From positions 62,001 through 126,000 of the forward strand of contig WNYE01000047.1 in NCBI GenBank assembly GCA_021396245.1: a DNA stretch of 64,000 bases. The letters are read 5' to 3'. This document shows, in pieces, positions 52,101 to 62,309 of this stretch. Below the pieces are notes generated by a model. That model was not told where the DNA came from. It did not search any database and saw only the letters and a program-made list of their open reading frames with translations. A program made the translations under genes and the position numbers. The stretch is from Sporothrix humicola (Eukaryota; Ascomycota; Sordariomycetes; Ophiostomatales; Ophiostomataceae). Numbering within the stretch: the first letter of the stretch is position 1; each line of letters begins with the position of its first letter.

Positions 52101-54300
52101 CAAACGCCAGGATGTCGCCGTTGCCGCTCATGTTCTGCCCGATGTTGTCACTGACACTCAAAGTGCCCATGGCTTTGCTCCTCAGCAAAATCTCCGTCGT
52201 GCCGATCGACCCGGCGCCCAGAAACACGGCCTCGCGCGCCCACACCCACATCAGGTCGCCGTGCAGATTCGCCCGAAAGTGCCCGCGGTTGCAGCCGTGC
52301 CACGCAAACCAGATCCGGTAGCCGCCGCGGTGATCCGTCACCTTCTCGATGTAGCGCACCTCGCACTCGCAGAACATCTCGGCGCCCCAGTTCCACGCGT
52401 CCGCCAGGTACGTCACGAGCGTCGTCGTCTTCGAGCCGTCGTTGACGCCTGTGCAGTCCTGCCCCGTCAGTGTCGACGCCGACATTTCCACGCCGCAGCT
52501 GTTGGGCCCGTTGCGGAAGCGCGTCGTCTGCTTGGGTCGGTAGAACCTGGCGCCCATGTCGAGGTGCTCCGCCTGTTTCTGCAAGAGGTCGAGCTTGGGC
52601 AGAGCCGGCCAGTCGTCGGGATACGCCTCCGGCTCGAGCACGGACTCGACCTTGTCGTAGTCTACATGATTAGCATGACAAGAAAAAAAGTAAACAAAGA
52701 AGGAAAAGCACCTACATTTGTCGAGGACGCCTTTCTCGCGCAGCTCTTGCGGCCACGCCTTCATCGCCATTGTCTTCTCGTCGGCCCGCAGGAAAATGTT
52801 CGCATTGATCAAGCTCGTTCCGCCGAGGCCATTGCCCACGACGGCGTTCTGCCCTTTGCCGAAAATCATGTGGTACATGCCCGTCGGCCGCCCTGTCTCA
52901 ACACCAAAACTGCCCGCTAGCACCGACGGCTGCAGCTCGCCCGAGCAGTGCAGCTCCGCAAAGGCATCACCAACACTCTCGGGGTACTCGCCCGGCCACC
53001 GCTCCTTTCCCAGTTCCAGCAGACAAACGCTCTGGCCGGCACGCGCCATCCGTGATGCCGCCACGCCGCCGCCGTATCCCGAGCCAATCACAACAACATC
53101 ATAAGAGCTGCGCATCAGCTCGACCGGCCGGCTGATGCGGGGGAATGCTGGCTTTGACTCGTAGTCTGCCGTGTGGTGAGAGTAAGAATGAGAATATGAA
53201 TGGGAATGAGAATGAGAGTGAGAACGGCCCGGGCCGTGGTGAGTTTGTGATGACGGTGTGGGCGGTGGCGACGCCATACCGATGGGGATGTTATCGTTAT
53301 TTGTGTTGTCCGGCAGTCCGTATGCGTTCACGGCGGTGGCCGGCATCGCCGAGTTGAACAGCCGCATCTTGTCTCGGTTTCTGATTTTGTTCCTGGACTT
53401 TATTGTCGCTCGCTTCCTGATGCTTGATGAACACTTTATGCACACCCCGACCAGGTCACCGTTTTTATCAACAATCTTGGATCTTGGTCTGGCGTGCCGC
53501 TTCTTATTGACGATGCGTGTGCCAGCGTCTGTTCTTGTAAGCGTCGATGGTCGTTCCTGTTGTTCGTGTTCGTCACCGTGGTCATCACCTTGGTCTTCAC
53601 CTTGGGCAGTGGTCACAGTCGAAAGGAGGATGGGCGGTCCGTTGGAAAGTGAGAAAAGGTTCTGGCCGTGGTCTGGGTGAGACGGTTGTTTTTGAATACC
53701 ACCAGCCTGGGTGGACCCTTCTTCTTCTATTTCTGGTGCTGTTTCTGTGGTTGCAGTCTCTGCAGTCTCTGCACACTCGACAGTCTCTGTAATCTCTAGA
53801 GTCGGTGGATTTAATGTTGTCGTGATTGCGGTCTCTTCTGCGTCTTTCCCTTCTTTTCCCTCTTGAGCCAAGACAGTCTCCCGAGCCGTTGTTGGTGTGC
53901 AGGGATCGCCTGACGTGTCAAGGTCAAGGTCGTTTTCATGGTCAAAGTCCTTCCTTCGAGCATCGATAGCATTGGCATCCGTGCTGGAGATGGTTTTGTC
54001 CGCCGTCCCGCTGCCAACAAGACCGGCTCCAAAATGCCGTTGCTCCCTCTGGAGAGTCCCCTCAAAGGATTCGGGCATGTCTGCCGGTGTGGGTGGCCAC
54101 TGCACAAACCCAACAGGGAGAGCAAGTAGATTTTTGTTCTGACCATGATCGACGACGCTGTCTTTCACGTCCTCTCCTTCATTGTTTTCAAATGCAACCC
54201 TGGGGACAGCCCTGAGAGTGCGTTGTCCCAAGCCGTCAAACTGTGCCCCCTTCTCGGCATCCATGGAATGGAGGATTGCATGTCCTGATCTGGTTGCCAT
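49120..54300 (-). CDS. Fusion of GMC/cholesterol-oxidase-like FAD enzyme and alpha/beta hydrolase
   Basis: Two exons (54300-52716, 52661-49120), 54-bp in-frame intron with TGCTAAT branch; 1708 residues. Residues 1-395 are disordered, acidic, with an SHSHSY repeat. The FAD domain starts at about 400 (YDVVVIGSGYGGGVAA) and ends near 955 (GVNPLATITALAER), the layout of cholesterol-oxidase-type GMC enzymes. A middle domain (about 1080-1270) begins FTEVMSGFLHACEG. The C-terminal alpha/beta hydrolase has an oxyanion segment LFVPGASVDHQIF near 1365, a nucleophile elbow AHCMGS near 1443 with Cys where Ser is usual, an Asp in FVGDDNAVL and a His in GYGHLDCW. The fusion suggests coupled sterol or lipid oxidation and hydrolysis; the substrate is inferred. 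Confidence 0.85.
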   Translation of the reverse strand: MATRSGHAILHSMDAEKGAQFDGLGQRTLRAVPRVAFENNEGEDVKDSVVDHGQNKNLLALPVGFVQWPPTPADMPESFEGTLQREQRHFGAGLVGSGTADKTISSTDANAIDARRKDFDHENDLDLDTSGDPCTPTTARETVLAQEGKEGKDAEETAITTTLNPPTLEITETVECAETAETATTETAPEIEEEGSTQAGGIQKQPSHPDHGQNLFSLSNGPPILLSTVTTAQGEDQGDDHGDEHEQQERPSTLTRTDAGTRIVNKKRHARPRSKIVDKNGDLVGVCIKCSSSIRKRATIKSRNKIRNRDKMRLFNSAMPATAVNAYGLPDNTNNDNIPIGMASPPPTPSSQTHHGPGRSHSHSHSHSYSHSYSHHTADYESKPAFPRISRPVELMRSSYDVVVIGSGYGGGVAASRMARAGQSVCLLELGKERWPGEYPESVGDAFAELHCSGELQPSVLAGSFGVETGRPTGMYHMIFGKGQNAVVGNGLGGTSLINANIFLRADEKTMAMKAWPQELREKGVLDKCRCFSFFVYFFSCHANHVDYDKVESVLEPEAYPDDWPALPKLDLLQKQAEHLDMGARFYRPKQTTRFRNGPNSCGVEMSASTLTGQDCTGVNDGSKTTTLVTYLADAWNWGAEMFCECEVRYIEKVTDHRGGYRIWFAWHGCNRGHFRANLHGDLMWVWAREAVFLGAGSIGTTEILLRSKAMGTLSVSDNIGQNMSGNGDILAFGYNTDHVTNAVGRAHPSPYHPTGPTVTGIIDNRSVGSENPLDGYVIEEGAVPHALARFLQTMLDLMPGSKAPQNETLVQKSQSMLARWGSRLLGPYYQGGAVEHTQVYLIMSHDSNQAVLSLKDDKPVLEFLGVARSDHVKQLNGVLAKATEAVGGTLVGNPFFALMDQQVTVHPIGGAAMASDGTGATGATDHMGRLFTGNGSKVHSGLIVTDGAAIPTALGVNPLATITALAERSVDLYAKSRGLMVRTDDNGLLDLFGKPAHPCHQRDDLIDDFASVNYNDNWQEDSSGNVSDESGSNAGVGDVNVGADFDARTAEHDFDWEVVGDDSDSDNDESEIERESVRNANRIIERASRLRAGGFGFTEVMSGFLHACEGSSDGLTEDRRDVYELAYRRAESLCESARFFLSVQAFDTSDVVRDPAHRGMLTGTFVCPTLPGSPFMVQRGTFNLFVMDHQAPGTRNMTYDFDLRGTDGHTLHFHGYKVVDSSVALAPLQLWRATSILYVTITRRIRRPHEPEGFLVEGSSVSEDAWRHEPVLAKGIMHIKPTDFLSEILTLTPTGSSLLQKAMSAASFMTYFTRKSLGLFLAPLTSLQYPSQTYNGYINHTPPTKLWTDIKASDGVHSRLYMWSPLPQYEKKTPDGETPSLLFVPGASVDHQIFALPTIPFNTVNYFTRAGYRVFVMVPRIGQLTLADNNWTTYDARLDIRAAFEKIRGEYGPKKVYTVAHCMGSVALATGLLDGTIPADWLLGLSCSQVFMNPIWNAANMIKASTAKYPLSLDKIYQAVAGSWFDCGTSLNDTLVQRLLNQALRLMPTARRELCSSAVCHRISLVYGRCWNHGNLNEATHRQMDRFFGGINMTMLRLLMVQGSEGHVMTNAYEVLTTPQNVQQNLRGLPIFQFVGDDNAVLSPRATEKTYEILCDTFGASGQYRRRIIPGYGHLDCWMGRNAWKDVYPVLRAEVDRVVHGEKYTFEEPDASVCRFTRMMEAGEL

Positions 54301-57300
54301 TGTGGGTGGAGTCCACTGACAGCGAAATAGAAGAACCAAACTTGAGGGAGAAAATAACAGAAATAAAAAAGTCTGGAAATATATTAGACAAAAAAAGGGA
54401 CGACGACTGCAGAACAGACGGGTCAGAATGGTCGTCTGCCGGTGAGGTTGCAAGGAGGGTTGTAAACGAACTTAACGAAGGAATAATTGGAGGGGAATGG
54501 GGCGACTCAGACGGCAGGGCGAGGGTAGTGCATGGAATAAAGAATAAAAATAGTTCCACATGCTATCAAAGCAGAGAACATGCAGAATCTGCGAAGTGGT
54601 TTCCCGCGGGCCACTCGTATCCAGAGAGGTCCAAGAGAAGAAAAAAGTACTGAATAAGTGTATGGGTGGAGGGAACAAAAATCATGAGATACTGGATTGT
54701 TGGAATACCAGAACAGTCGCAGTGCAGGAGAACAACAAAGGCAAAGTGAGTTGGTATGATATCGGCGGCACGACGTGAAAAGAGTGAAAAGACAGCGCGT
54801 TGGTGATAATCAAGGACAACATTGAGAAAGATAATTCTCAGCGTGGGAGGGCATCGATATTTCAACCTCAAAGCGGCCATATCCTTACCTGTTGTTTTTC
54901 TCTCTCCTCTTTGTGTCGCCATCGACGTCAAGTCAGACTTCTGACAGAGGCGTGACAATATTCGCGAGTTGGTTTTTATTTTTCCTTTCTTTTCGCGTTT
55001 CTTTTTCTGTCCTTTTCTTGCTCAAGCCAAGCTCATCCTCCTTTTGTCCACACTCCTGGCACACCCACCAACTCTCTCGTGTACCACCATCGAGGCGTTG
55101 ATGGCGTTCGAGATATTGTGCTCCGTCCTTGTACAGGTAATACGGACTGCCCCCCTATGCGGGATCCCTGTAAACGGTGCTGTGTGGACAAGCTGAATAC
55201 GGCTGAAGTTGAATAACGAGAGAAAGCAAGAGAAGGAAAAAAACAGAAGAAACGGTAAAAGATGCAAAAACCTGCAAATGGGAGGGCCATGTTGCAATGT
55301 TCAGAAGCATGTGGATACATCCGTGGGGGATGAGAAACAAGTCGCCCCAAAGGACCCTTCACTTCTGAGTCGCGAGTACTCCGTAGATAAAAGGAGGTGT
55401 GAGAGAATCCAGTGTGTGCTCCGTGAAAGTCTTGAGAAGAATGCCCTGATGCTCTGCCACATCATAGTTGCAGCAAGAAAAAGGAGGGCTTCCAGAAATA
55501 TTCTCGACAGCCCGTGATTTTGCATATTTTCACCAAGCGAGGTGCAGACGGCAGAACGGTCAGTGCCAAATGGGGCAGCTGGGGTGGGCAGATGTCGGTC
55601 CCAATTGTCGGTCCCAATGATACTGAGGTTCTTGGAAACTCTGGGACTGGGTTCAGAGTTCAGACTGGGCAATAAAGCGGCACAAGAGTCCCGAATTGGA
55701 GCACGGCTCGGGCCTGGGTCGTTGTCTCATTGGCCAAGGCTGTGGCTGGCCCTGAAGACTGCAGACTGCAAATTCGATAGGATACCTGAAAACGTCGTAA
55801 GACGGTGTACTCCACAGGTCGCTGCAGCCAGATAAAGTGGAGGGTTGCATCAAGAATGGAAGCCAGCAGCGTGCGACGTCGAGGGCATCCAAATAAATTC
55901 CTAGTTCACTCCAACGACTCCAAGGAAGGCTCGGTGTCGTTGGACACAAGAATTGTGGCGGACTGGCCAAGATGGCTGAGTATCTGTTTGAGGACAAGCT
56001 TGTCGGGAATTTTTGGTAATCAACATGGTCAGCACGATATGTCGTACAGAAACGAATATAAGCACAACGCTTCCAAAAGAAAATAAGGATGAAAATGCCC
56101 ATGTGACAGCGCTCGTTGATTTCTGGACAATTTCTTTCTGGGAATAAGGCCACTGTCTTGTTTAAGGTGTGGCGTAATGTGTCCGGGCTATGCCAATCGC
56201 GGCCCCATCACGGCCCCATCGAGCATCGTGGAAAAAGGGAAAGGGAAAAAGTGATTCTCTGCATCGTCAAGCTCGACGCCAATGCCGGCAATACAACGGG
56301 GTTCTTGTCTCCTCGTAGGGCAGCAAATCAAGAGAAGAAAATAAAAGAGTGTGCACTTGCACTTGCAAAATAAGACGGGACGGGACAACAGCTAAAATCC
56401 GGCGAGCAAAATGGAATTCTCAAACTTACCAATTCCATGATAGAAGTCGGCTTCTTTTGTCTCCCGTCTTTTGACACGTCCCTCCCTCTTCACGGTCAGA
56501 GGTGCAGGGGTGTTAGCTTCGCCGATTAAGTATGCTGATATTGTCAACGAATCGCATGTGCAATCAACACTAAATCCCGTCTCAACCGTCAGCACTTGTC
56601 CCTTCCAGCCCTACCTGACATGGGGAATAGACGTCGCTTATTTTAGTCTACGGTTTGGACTTGCAAGTATTTGATATCTTTCGAGGTTATTTGGATCTTT
56701 GCTTCCGGTCGTCGTTCGATTAGGTTTGGACCTATGGTGAGGAAAGTGGGCTTAATGCCTGAAACAGCACTTTGTTAGTCTTGGACCGTTGAAAAGAGGA
56801 CATCAAATTTCGAATATCAACCTTGTCTCCCTTGTCTTTCCAACATCCCCGAAATCGAAATCCTTCTGTGCTACCCCACAGATGTTTCCCTTGTAAGGCT
56901 ACAGATTGAGCCAGGATTAGCGAGCTGCAACGAGGATATGAAATCGCCAATTCTCTCCGAGATTGCTCACCTTGGATGCCTGCTAAAACTGCACAAGCAC
57001 TCGCCGTGTAGAAATAAACTTTTGGGAGAGCACAGCAGCATGTCGTGGGATGCTGTGATACACTGTGGCACCCCGTAATGGCTCTGGTCACAAGGCTGGA
57101 TGTCCTAAATTTGGGTATGAAGGCACACACAAGGCTCGGTAGAGACCGAGAACCCGACGAAAACGAGAAGAGCACGAACCTTGTGTTTGTTTACCCCGGA
57201 AGGCCAATTTGCTGGGGGCGAAGCAATCTTTATCAAACGATTCAGCGATCATGTCCTGAGACGTCGTACTGGGGGTTGTGCGCAGTGCAACGCGTTCAGC

Positions 57301-59495
57301 GCATGCAGCGAACCCTCATCTTTCAGGATCATTCAGGATCATTTTCCGTTGAAGGCTCGCACTCGAAGCTACCCAAGGAAAAACTCTCCATGGGATAATT
57401 CTAGTTCCGCAGCAGTTCCGCCGGGGTGGTGGAACAATCTTGGTTTGCCTCATCCTTCGAAATCCTTCCATACCTCCCAACGAGACCCAGCGAGACCCAG
57501 AGAGACCCAACCCTCTCATCGTCTCTTGTATTTCTTGTAATGCTACAGTGCCGACGTGTTGACTTCTCCTAAACTTGCGCGCGGCAGACGAAATTGCAAT
57601 TCTCCACATGGACCAGCCGTGGTCCCCTCGCAAGCGAAGTTCCAGGCCATCGGTCCCCGGTTATTGGGTTTTGAGTTATGAGTTTTGAGTATTTGGGTTC
57701 TTATGAAAGATTCATGGATACGGTCGAATCTCGTATGGTCCGGTTTGCGTTCATTTGAACTCGTCTGTGGTCATCTGAATCAGTTCTTTGATCCCCTGTG
57801 GCTGTCTGTAGGATCGCGAAGAATACGTGTAACTGCATACGTGTACACGCTGGTCAACCAGAGACAGATGAGGGAGAAACGTCGAAAACAAGCCACGCAT
57901 CCCATTTCCCATTGTTTGGTTATGGGCGCCTGCAGCCACTTACCACATCACAAGATCGTCGCTCAAAAAGGGGTGCATCCGATGCTGGTCAAGTGAAGGC
58001 CATTTCTTGAAAGACATTGGCCAGGCGATGATTGCCGTTGAACATCGATCAGAGCAAAGACGCGGGCGGCTGAGACAAGACGAAAACGAAAACGAGCCAG
58101 GGGCGCAGAAACGAGGAAAACGACGAGACTGGCAGGAATAAGAGGAATAAGAGAAACAAACGAGGCAAAAGACGCCACTTTTTCCTTGTAGGGCTAATCA
58201 ACACATGTCTTGTTCGAGAATCGAGAATACGCCGTAACGGCGGACGGCATTCAGTCGTGCTATTCTTGGCAGTCTGTCAAATGTGTTTCCTCTTGTTCCT
58301 GCTGCCGCCAATTTCGTGGCTCAGCAGTTCTGTAGTAGTGGCCTGCATGCAAGCCCATGCAAGATGACGAAGAAAGAGGAAAAAAGGGAAACAAGGGACG
58401 AGACTCGTTTGGGCATTCGTTTCGCGAGAAAGGAAGAAGGGGCGAAAAGAAGAACCAGGAATAGAAGAGAGATGCACAAACAGGAGTGGGATGTGACCCA
58501 AATCTCAAAACTCAGGGGCAAGGGCCACGATAGCAAAATGATCGAAAGATAGGCTCAGTCGGAAACAAAAGACAAAATGTCGAGTTTGTAAGCGGATTTG
58601 AGGCTAGGGACGATGCGATGTGTGGCGAGAAGGATTGGCGAGAGTTGCGCAATGTAAACAAAGTGAAGATGAAGACGGGATTTTGAAAAGGGGCGGGAGA
58701 AGTGGCAAGTCGGACGAAACACAACAAGCTGCTCCTGGTCCTGGTGAAATGAGGAAGTGGCCATGGTCGTTCCTTCCGCTCGGTTGCGTTTTCGTCAATG
58801 TGTTGCACGATCGCAGTTTCCTGCTCGAGCTCATGTCGGAACGTCAGGGAGGAGCGATGCAGGCACTCCACAGACGTGTAATTCTGAATAAAGACCAGGT
58901 TACCCTGTTATGTCAATATCGACTTGATTTGTTTGAATATAGCATTGTTCGCTTGCTAATTTTAATACGTAGAATTTTGCGATAATTTATTTGTATTATT
59001 TTCAACAATTTTTGATGAAAATAAGAAAAAATGTCATGTTGAGAACAAAACTTCAAGAAAATGAAACCAACTCAACAAAACCCAAAAAGAGATGAATAAG
59101 TAATTGAAATACTCGAACACAATCGTTCGTGTGATACGGTAAAGACAAAACAGCCATCTTCTTACATCAAATCAATCGATTCGACCATTGTCCTTCACAC
59201 AGCATCACCAATTGCTTAGTCACATTTCATTCAGTCAAAGAATATGATATCCAAAAATCAATTTAACCAGCCTATCTTGTATCCATGATCGAGGCATAAA
59301 GCAAAAACAAATCCAGGTAACTAGAACGCTAAGAGAAAAAAGCAAATGAAGAGGAAGAGGTGGTCGCTCGTTCCAAATCAAAATGGCCACCGTCCACCAG
59401 AGGTATATGCGATGTTTAAAACTCAGAAATAACAGAAAGAAGAGAAGTCATCAGAAGTCATGAACTTTTGAGAAAGCAGCAGCCTGAGAAGCAGC
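54301..59495. other. 5.2-kb gene-poor region
   Basis: No open frame here has a recognisable family, and no convincing exon chain could be built. Small simple repeats occur, such as CGAGACCCA-type copies at 57480-57510 and duplicated TCATTCAGGA near 57327-57342. The right end (58.9-59.3 kb) is AT-rich and probably the 3' flank of the dehydrogenase. A lineage-specific gene, a non-coding RNA or a decayed element could be missed here. Confidence 0.5.
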
Positions 59496-61515
59496 TTACT
59501 GCTTCGACCACCAGTCACCCTGGTCGTGCATGGCACGGGCGACCTTGACGAAGCCGGCAATGTTGCTGCCAGCGACCAGCGACGGCAGCTCGCCCTCGGC
59601 GGTCTCGACGTACTCCTTGGCGGTGTTAAGGCCGTTCTCAAAGGCGTTCTTCATAATGTCCTTGAGCTTGTTGTCGACCTCCTCCTGGGTCCAGGCGAGG
59701 CGCTGGCTGTTCTGGGCCATCTCGAGACCCGAGACGGCGACACCGCCGGCGTTGGAAGCCTTGCCGGGGGCGTACCAGACGGCGTCCTTGGAGCCCTTCT
59801 TCTCCTTGCGGTCGGCCTCGAAGATGTCAATGGCCTCCTGGGTGCAGCCCATGTTGGAGCCCTCGGCGATGAACTTGGCGCCGGCGGCAACCAGGGCCTT
59901 GGCCTCCTCGCCGCTGACCTCGTTCTGGGTGGCGCAGGGCAGGGCGACGTCGACCTGGCCGACGTGGACCCAGGGGCGGGCGCCCTCGATGTAGGTGAAG
60001 CGGTCCTCGACGGCGAACTCGGTCAGGGCCTTGCGGTCGACCTTGAGGTCGGCAATGGTGGCAATGTCGGCGGGGGTGACGTAGCCGCCCTCCTTGGCGA
60101 CAATCGAGCCCTTGGAGTCGGACAGCGAGACGACCGTGGCGCCGAGCTCAATCAGCTTGAGGGCGGCGTACTGGGCGACGTTGCCGCTGCCGGACAGAGC
60201 GACGCGCTTGCCGGCGAACGAGCCGTGGCCGGCGTACTCGAGCATGTGGGCGACGTAGTAGACGAGACCGTAGCCAGTGGCCTCGGGGCGGATCAGCGAG
60301 CCACCCCACGACAGGCCCTTGCCGGTCAGGACACCCTCAAAGGCGTTGCGGGCGGCGCGGTAGGTGCCGAACATCCAGCCGATCTCGCGGCCGGAGACGC
60401 CAATGTCGCCGGCGGGGACGTCGGTGTCGGCGCCAATGTGGCGGGACAGCTCGCGCATGAAGGAGACGCAGAAGCGGCGGATCTCGCCGTCGGACTTGCC
60501 CTTGGGGTCGAAGTCGGCGCCGCCCTTGCCGCCGCCCATCATGAGGCCGGTGAGGGCATTCTTGAAGATCTGCTCGAAACCCAAAAACTTGAGGATGGAC
60601 AGGTTGACCGTGGGGTGGAAGCGCAGGCCGCCCTTGTAGGGGCCCAGGGCGGAGTTGAACTGGACGCGGTAGCCGCGGTTGACCTGGAGCTCGCCCTTGT
60701 CGTCCTCCCAGACAACGCGGAACTGGACGATGCGCTCAGGGATGGAGACGACCTTGAGGGCGGTGCGGTACTCGGGGTTCTTCTGGAACAGGGTGCTGTT
60801 CTCAAGGGTGCTGACAAGCTCTGTGGGAGGAGTTAGCGGGTTACTCAGACAAGATGTCTTTGAATGGCTTCAGTCGTGGCGCCCCTGAATTGGGAATTGG
60901 CGCCCAAGATGCAATGCACCTGCCTGCACATGTGCCTGCACGTTTATCGCTCTTTCCCTCTTCCCCGATTGGCCTCAATTGGCTCCTGCTCTTGCCCGAT
61001 ATGAAGCGCTCTCATTCGATTTTTCCTGTTTGGAAAATTTGGAAAATACGATCGAGTAAGATCGCTCCTTATCGTATCTCGACCCCTCGCTCTTTCCCCT
61101 TTCATGACGTATTTTGGTGTAAATCGCGCCGGCTTCTTATCTTGAGGTAAATCTCGCGCCAACAGAACGCCACCAACAAAAAAGAACCGCATCATCATAC
61201 CAAAAACAGCCTTCAGCTGCAGCTCTTATCATTTTCCGCGTCCTGTTATCTTGAGAGTCACCTCGCAATCGCCATTGCAATCACAATTGACAATCGTGTC
61301 AAGATTGACAGTCTCGTCGAGTCTGCTGTCTCGCCAAGTTTGCCAATCCCGCCAAAAGTGCCAATGGTGCCAATGCCCGCCAGCTGCCCCTCCTCTCATC
61401 CTCGGGTCTTTCCTCGGGTGTTCGCTCCTGCCACGACTGCTCTTTTTCTGTCTCCTTCTCAAAACGTACCGTTGTAGGCCTGCTGGAACTCAGGCTCGAG
61501 AGGAAGGTTCGACAT
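59496..61515 (-). CDS. gdhA: NADP-specific glutamate dehydrogenase
   Basis: Two exons (61515-61470, 60820-59496); 456 residues. It forms glutamate from 2-oxoglutarate and ammonium with NADPH, the main entry of ammonium into amino acids. Exon 1 encodes MSNLPLEPEFQQAYN and joins to ELVSTLENS, matching the start of Neurospora Am. Key parts: KGGLRFHP, MGGGKGGADFDPKGKSD (active-site Lys), PAGDIGV, the cofactor fold around LSGSGNVAQYAALKL, and the end AMHDQGDWWSKQ. Length equals the family norm. The first intron is 649 bp, much longer than all others here, and contains four GATA sites, which fits nitrogen control by AreA/Nit2-type factors. Confidence 0.96.
61068..61250 (-). promoter_or_regulatory. 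GATA-site cluster inside the gdhA first intron
   Basis: Read on the gene strand, GATAAG occurs at 61068-61073, 61136-61141 and 61225-61230 and GATAAC at 61245-61250. These are the core sites of fungal nitrogen GATA factors, and the gene is a known target class. That the intron acts as an enhancer or holds an alternative promoter is inference. Confidence 0.45.
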
Positions 61516-61762
61516 GTTTGCGGTTTAAAAGGAAGGAACGGTTGGTATGTGTGGATGTTGAAAGGAAGTGGGTATCGTAGGAGGCAAGTCAACAAGTTTG
61601 AGAATGAATGAGAATAAAGAAGAAAGAGAGAAAGGGAAAGACGAGTCTTGGAAAGAGCGAGGGGAGGAGGGAGGAATCTTATACTCAGGGATGGCGATAC
61701 AGTTGGCAGAGTCTTCTTCCTAAATCTGAGCTACGGGAAGATGTGGAGGGAAGACAAAGTAT

Positions 61763-61783
61763 GGAGCACGGAGCACGGAGCAC
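61763..61783. repeat. Three tandem copies of GGAGCAC
   Basis: A 7-bp unit repeated three times upstream of gdhA; a similar 7-bp unit repeats at 62282. Confidence 0.85.
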
Positions 61784-62281
61784 GGCTAGACAGCTTTGCC
61801 TTCAAAGAAGAAGAGGATCTAGAGACGAGGCACGAAAAGAACGCATTGATTCATGGATTGATTGGCACCGAAGCTAGAGCCGGGAGTCTAAAGAAACGAA
61901 CAAACGAAACGAACGAGTCTAACAGGATAGAGATTACGGAGGGGCGTCGACTTACACGACGAAAAGAGTAACAGGAAACCATCTGGCCAGTGGGGTGGAC
62001 GAGGATGGTCGTGAGGCGAAGAAATAAAAAAGAATAAAATAAAATGTTCCCATAGTAAGGACGACAAAGAGTGAAACATCAGACTACGGGAGGGCCTAAC
62101 GAGGACAATGGCACTACACAGCACTACGCGGCTCGAGCTCCTGCTTCGGCCCCTCGCAGCCTGGTGTGGTTTTTGGGAGGAGATTTTCCTCTTTCCTTTG
62201 ACAACGGCGTTGTTGTCATGCAAATCCGTGGCCAGGGAAGGAACGAGGCCACGGCAGACAGACGTGCAGGTTGCAGAGCGT

Positions 62282-62309
62282 GGAGCGTGGAGCGTGGAGC
62301 GTGGAGCGT
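62282..62309. repeat. Four tandem copies of GGAGCGT
   Basis: Perfect 7-bp repeats preceded by a degenerate AGAGCGT copy. The unit differs from that at 61763 only in the last two bases (GT for AC). Confidence 0.85.

Noticed and set aside
31287..54300. A secondary-metabolite or sterol gene cluster linking desaturase, reductases, methyltransferase and GMC fusion
   Set aside because: Housekeeping genes (eIF2B beta, Naa10) are interspersed, orientations are mixed and there is no backbone synthase; proximity looks like chance.
59526..60836. 436-codon plus-strand frame opposite gdhA
   Set aside because: Antisense shadow of a highly biased gene; Gly/Ala/Val/Asp-rich translation without domain logic.
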